Below, piece after piece: positions 24,339 through 24,518 of a stretch of DNA of 24,518 nt. The stretch comes from a virus. Positions within the stretch are counted from its first letter, which is position 1. Each line of letters begins with the position of its first letter. The notes under the pieces were generated by a model. That model was not told the DNA's origin. It searched no databases and was given only the letters and a program-made list of their open reading frames with translations. The translations under genes were made by a program, and so were the position numbers. Location: IMG/VR virus record IMGVR_UViG_3300032304_000093, positions 1 through 24,518 of that record. One strand, 5' to 3'.

Positions 24339-24518
24339 TTAGTCCAGCAGTGCGCACTCAGAGGTACGCCGTTTAAGCAAGCCCGGCAATACCTTGCCGC
24401 CGCCTTTAGTCCAGAGCATCAGTTGTTCCTTGGCCCCTTCCCAATCACTAGCGTTGATTTTCCTCTTTAATGTACTTGTTTGCAAGCGCCCAACGCCTAA
24501 ATTATAGGCAAAGTCCAC
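24339..24518 (-). CDS. Phage lysozyme (GH24 endolysin), C-terminal part
   Basis: The last 59 residues and the TAA stop of a gene that continues past the right edge; the fragment is too short for usual ORF calling. The sequence (VDFAYNLGVGRLQTSTLKRK, then INASDWEGAKEQL, LWTKGGGKVLPGLLKRRTSE) matches the C-terminal half of T4/lambdoid-type GH24 muramidases, which read F.fNvG.ga...STL...N.gd...A...l..W...GG....GL..RR..E. It would cut the glycan strands of peptidoglycan for host lysis. The catalytic Glu lies in the missing N-terminal half, so activity cannot be judged. Its stop is 2 bp before the ATG of the nozzle-like gene, so lysis and tail genes share an operon. Identification is secure, though there is no start in view. 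Confidence 0.87.
   Translation of the reverse strand: MDFAYNLGVGRLQTSTLKRKINASDWEGAKEQLMLWTKGGGKVLPGLLKRRTSECALLD

Noticed and set aside
24337-24357. GTG start giving a 7-residue longer nozzle-like protein
   Set aside because: It would overlap the lysozyme stop region and adds residues not typical of the family, whose usual start is MPLQKI at 24336.
1-24518. tRNA genes, CRISPR arrays, insertion sequences, integrase or attachment sites
   Set aside because: I looked for cloverleaf-like sequence, regular spaced repeats, transposase motifs and terminal repeats by eye and saw none; a dedicated search could still find a weak case.

Overview
The window looks like part of a tailed double-stranded DNA phage genome, probably a podovirus-like phage of a Gram-negative aquatic bacterium. 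The basis is gene content: a SNF2 helicase, a primase-polymerase/helicase fusion, a nozzle-like tail protein, a transglycosylase-bearing virion protein, a giant internal-virion-type protein and a lysozyme. No host gene, integrase, tRNA, IS element or CRISPR array was found. Host and lifestyle cannot be fixed from the sequence; the aquatic host is an inference from family resemblance.

The left arm (1-5561) reads rightward and is the DNA-replication block. It holds the 3' part of a SNF2 helicase, a small coiled-coil protein, a candidate ssDNA-binding protein with four cysteines and an acidic tip, a helix-turn-helix protein, a ~60-residue protein ending in a sliding-clamp-binding-like peptide (QLELF), a 962-residue primase-polymerase/helicase, and a 71-residue conserved-looking protein. 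Genes overlap or nearly touch. A promoter-like site precedes the second gene and a GC-rich hairpin separates the third and fourth.

The rest (5509-24518) reads leftward as one packed late operon. In transcription order it encodes a phage lysozyme (3' part only), a P22 gp10/T7 nozzle-like protein, an 87-residue protein, a 915-residue Gly-rich virion protein, a 357-residue Gln-rich virion protein, an 842-residue lytic transglycosylase virion protein, and a 3357-residue giant protein that fills about 41% of the window. Gaps are 1-35 bp, most starts have a good ribosome-binding site, and one junction is a TAATG stop/start overlap. The last three large products look like an internal core or ejection set: the transglycosylase would open the peptidoglycan, and the giant helical protein, with a metallopeptidase-like motif and an LPD38-like C-terminus, would enter with the DNA.

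The two arms converge tail to tail with a 53-bp coding overlap, and two perfect hairpins lie inside the last rightward gene. No stretch over 300 bases lacks a gene. The main leads are the clamp-peptide microprotein, the deviant HEAVGHYG motif and domain layout of the giant protein, and a short Gly-Gly motif shared by three neighbouring virion proteins.
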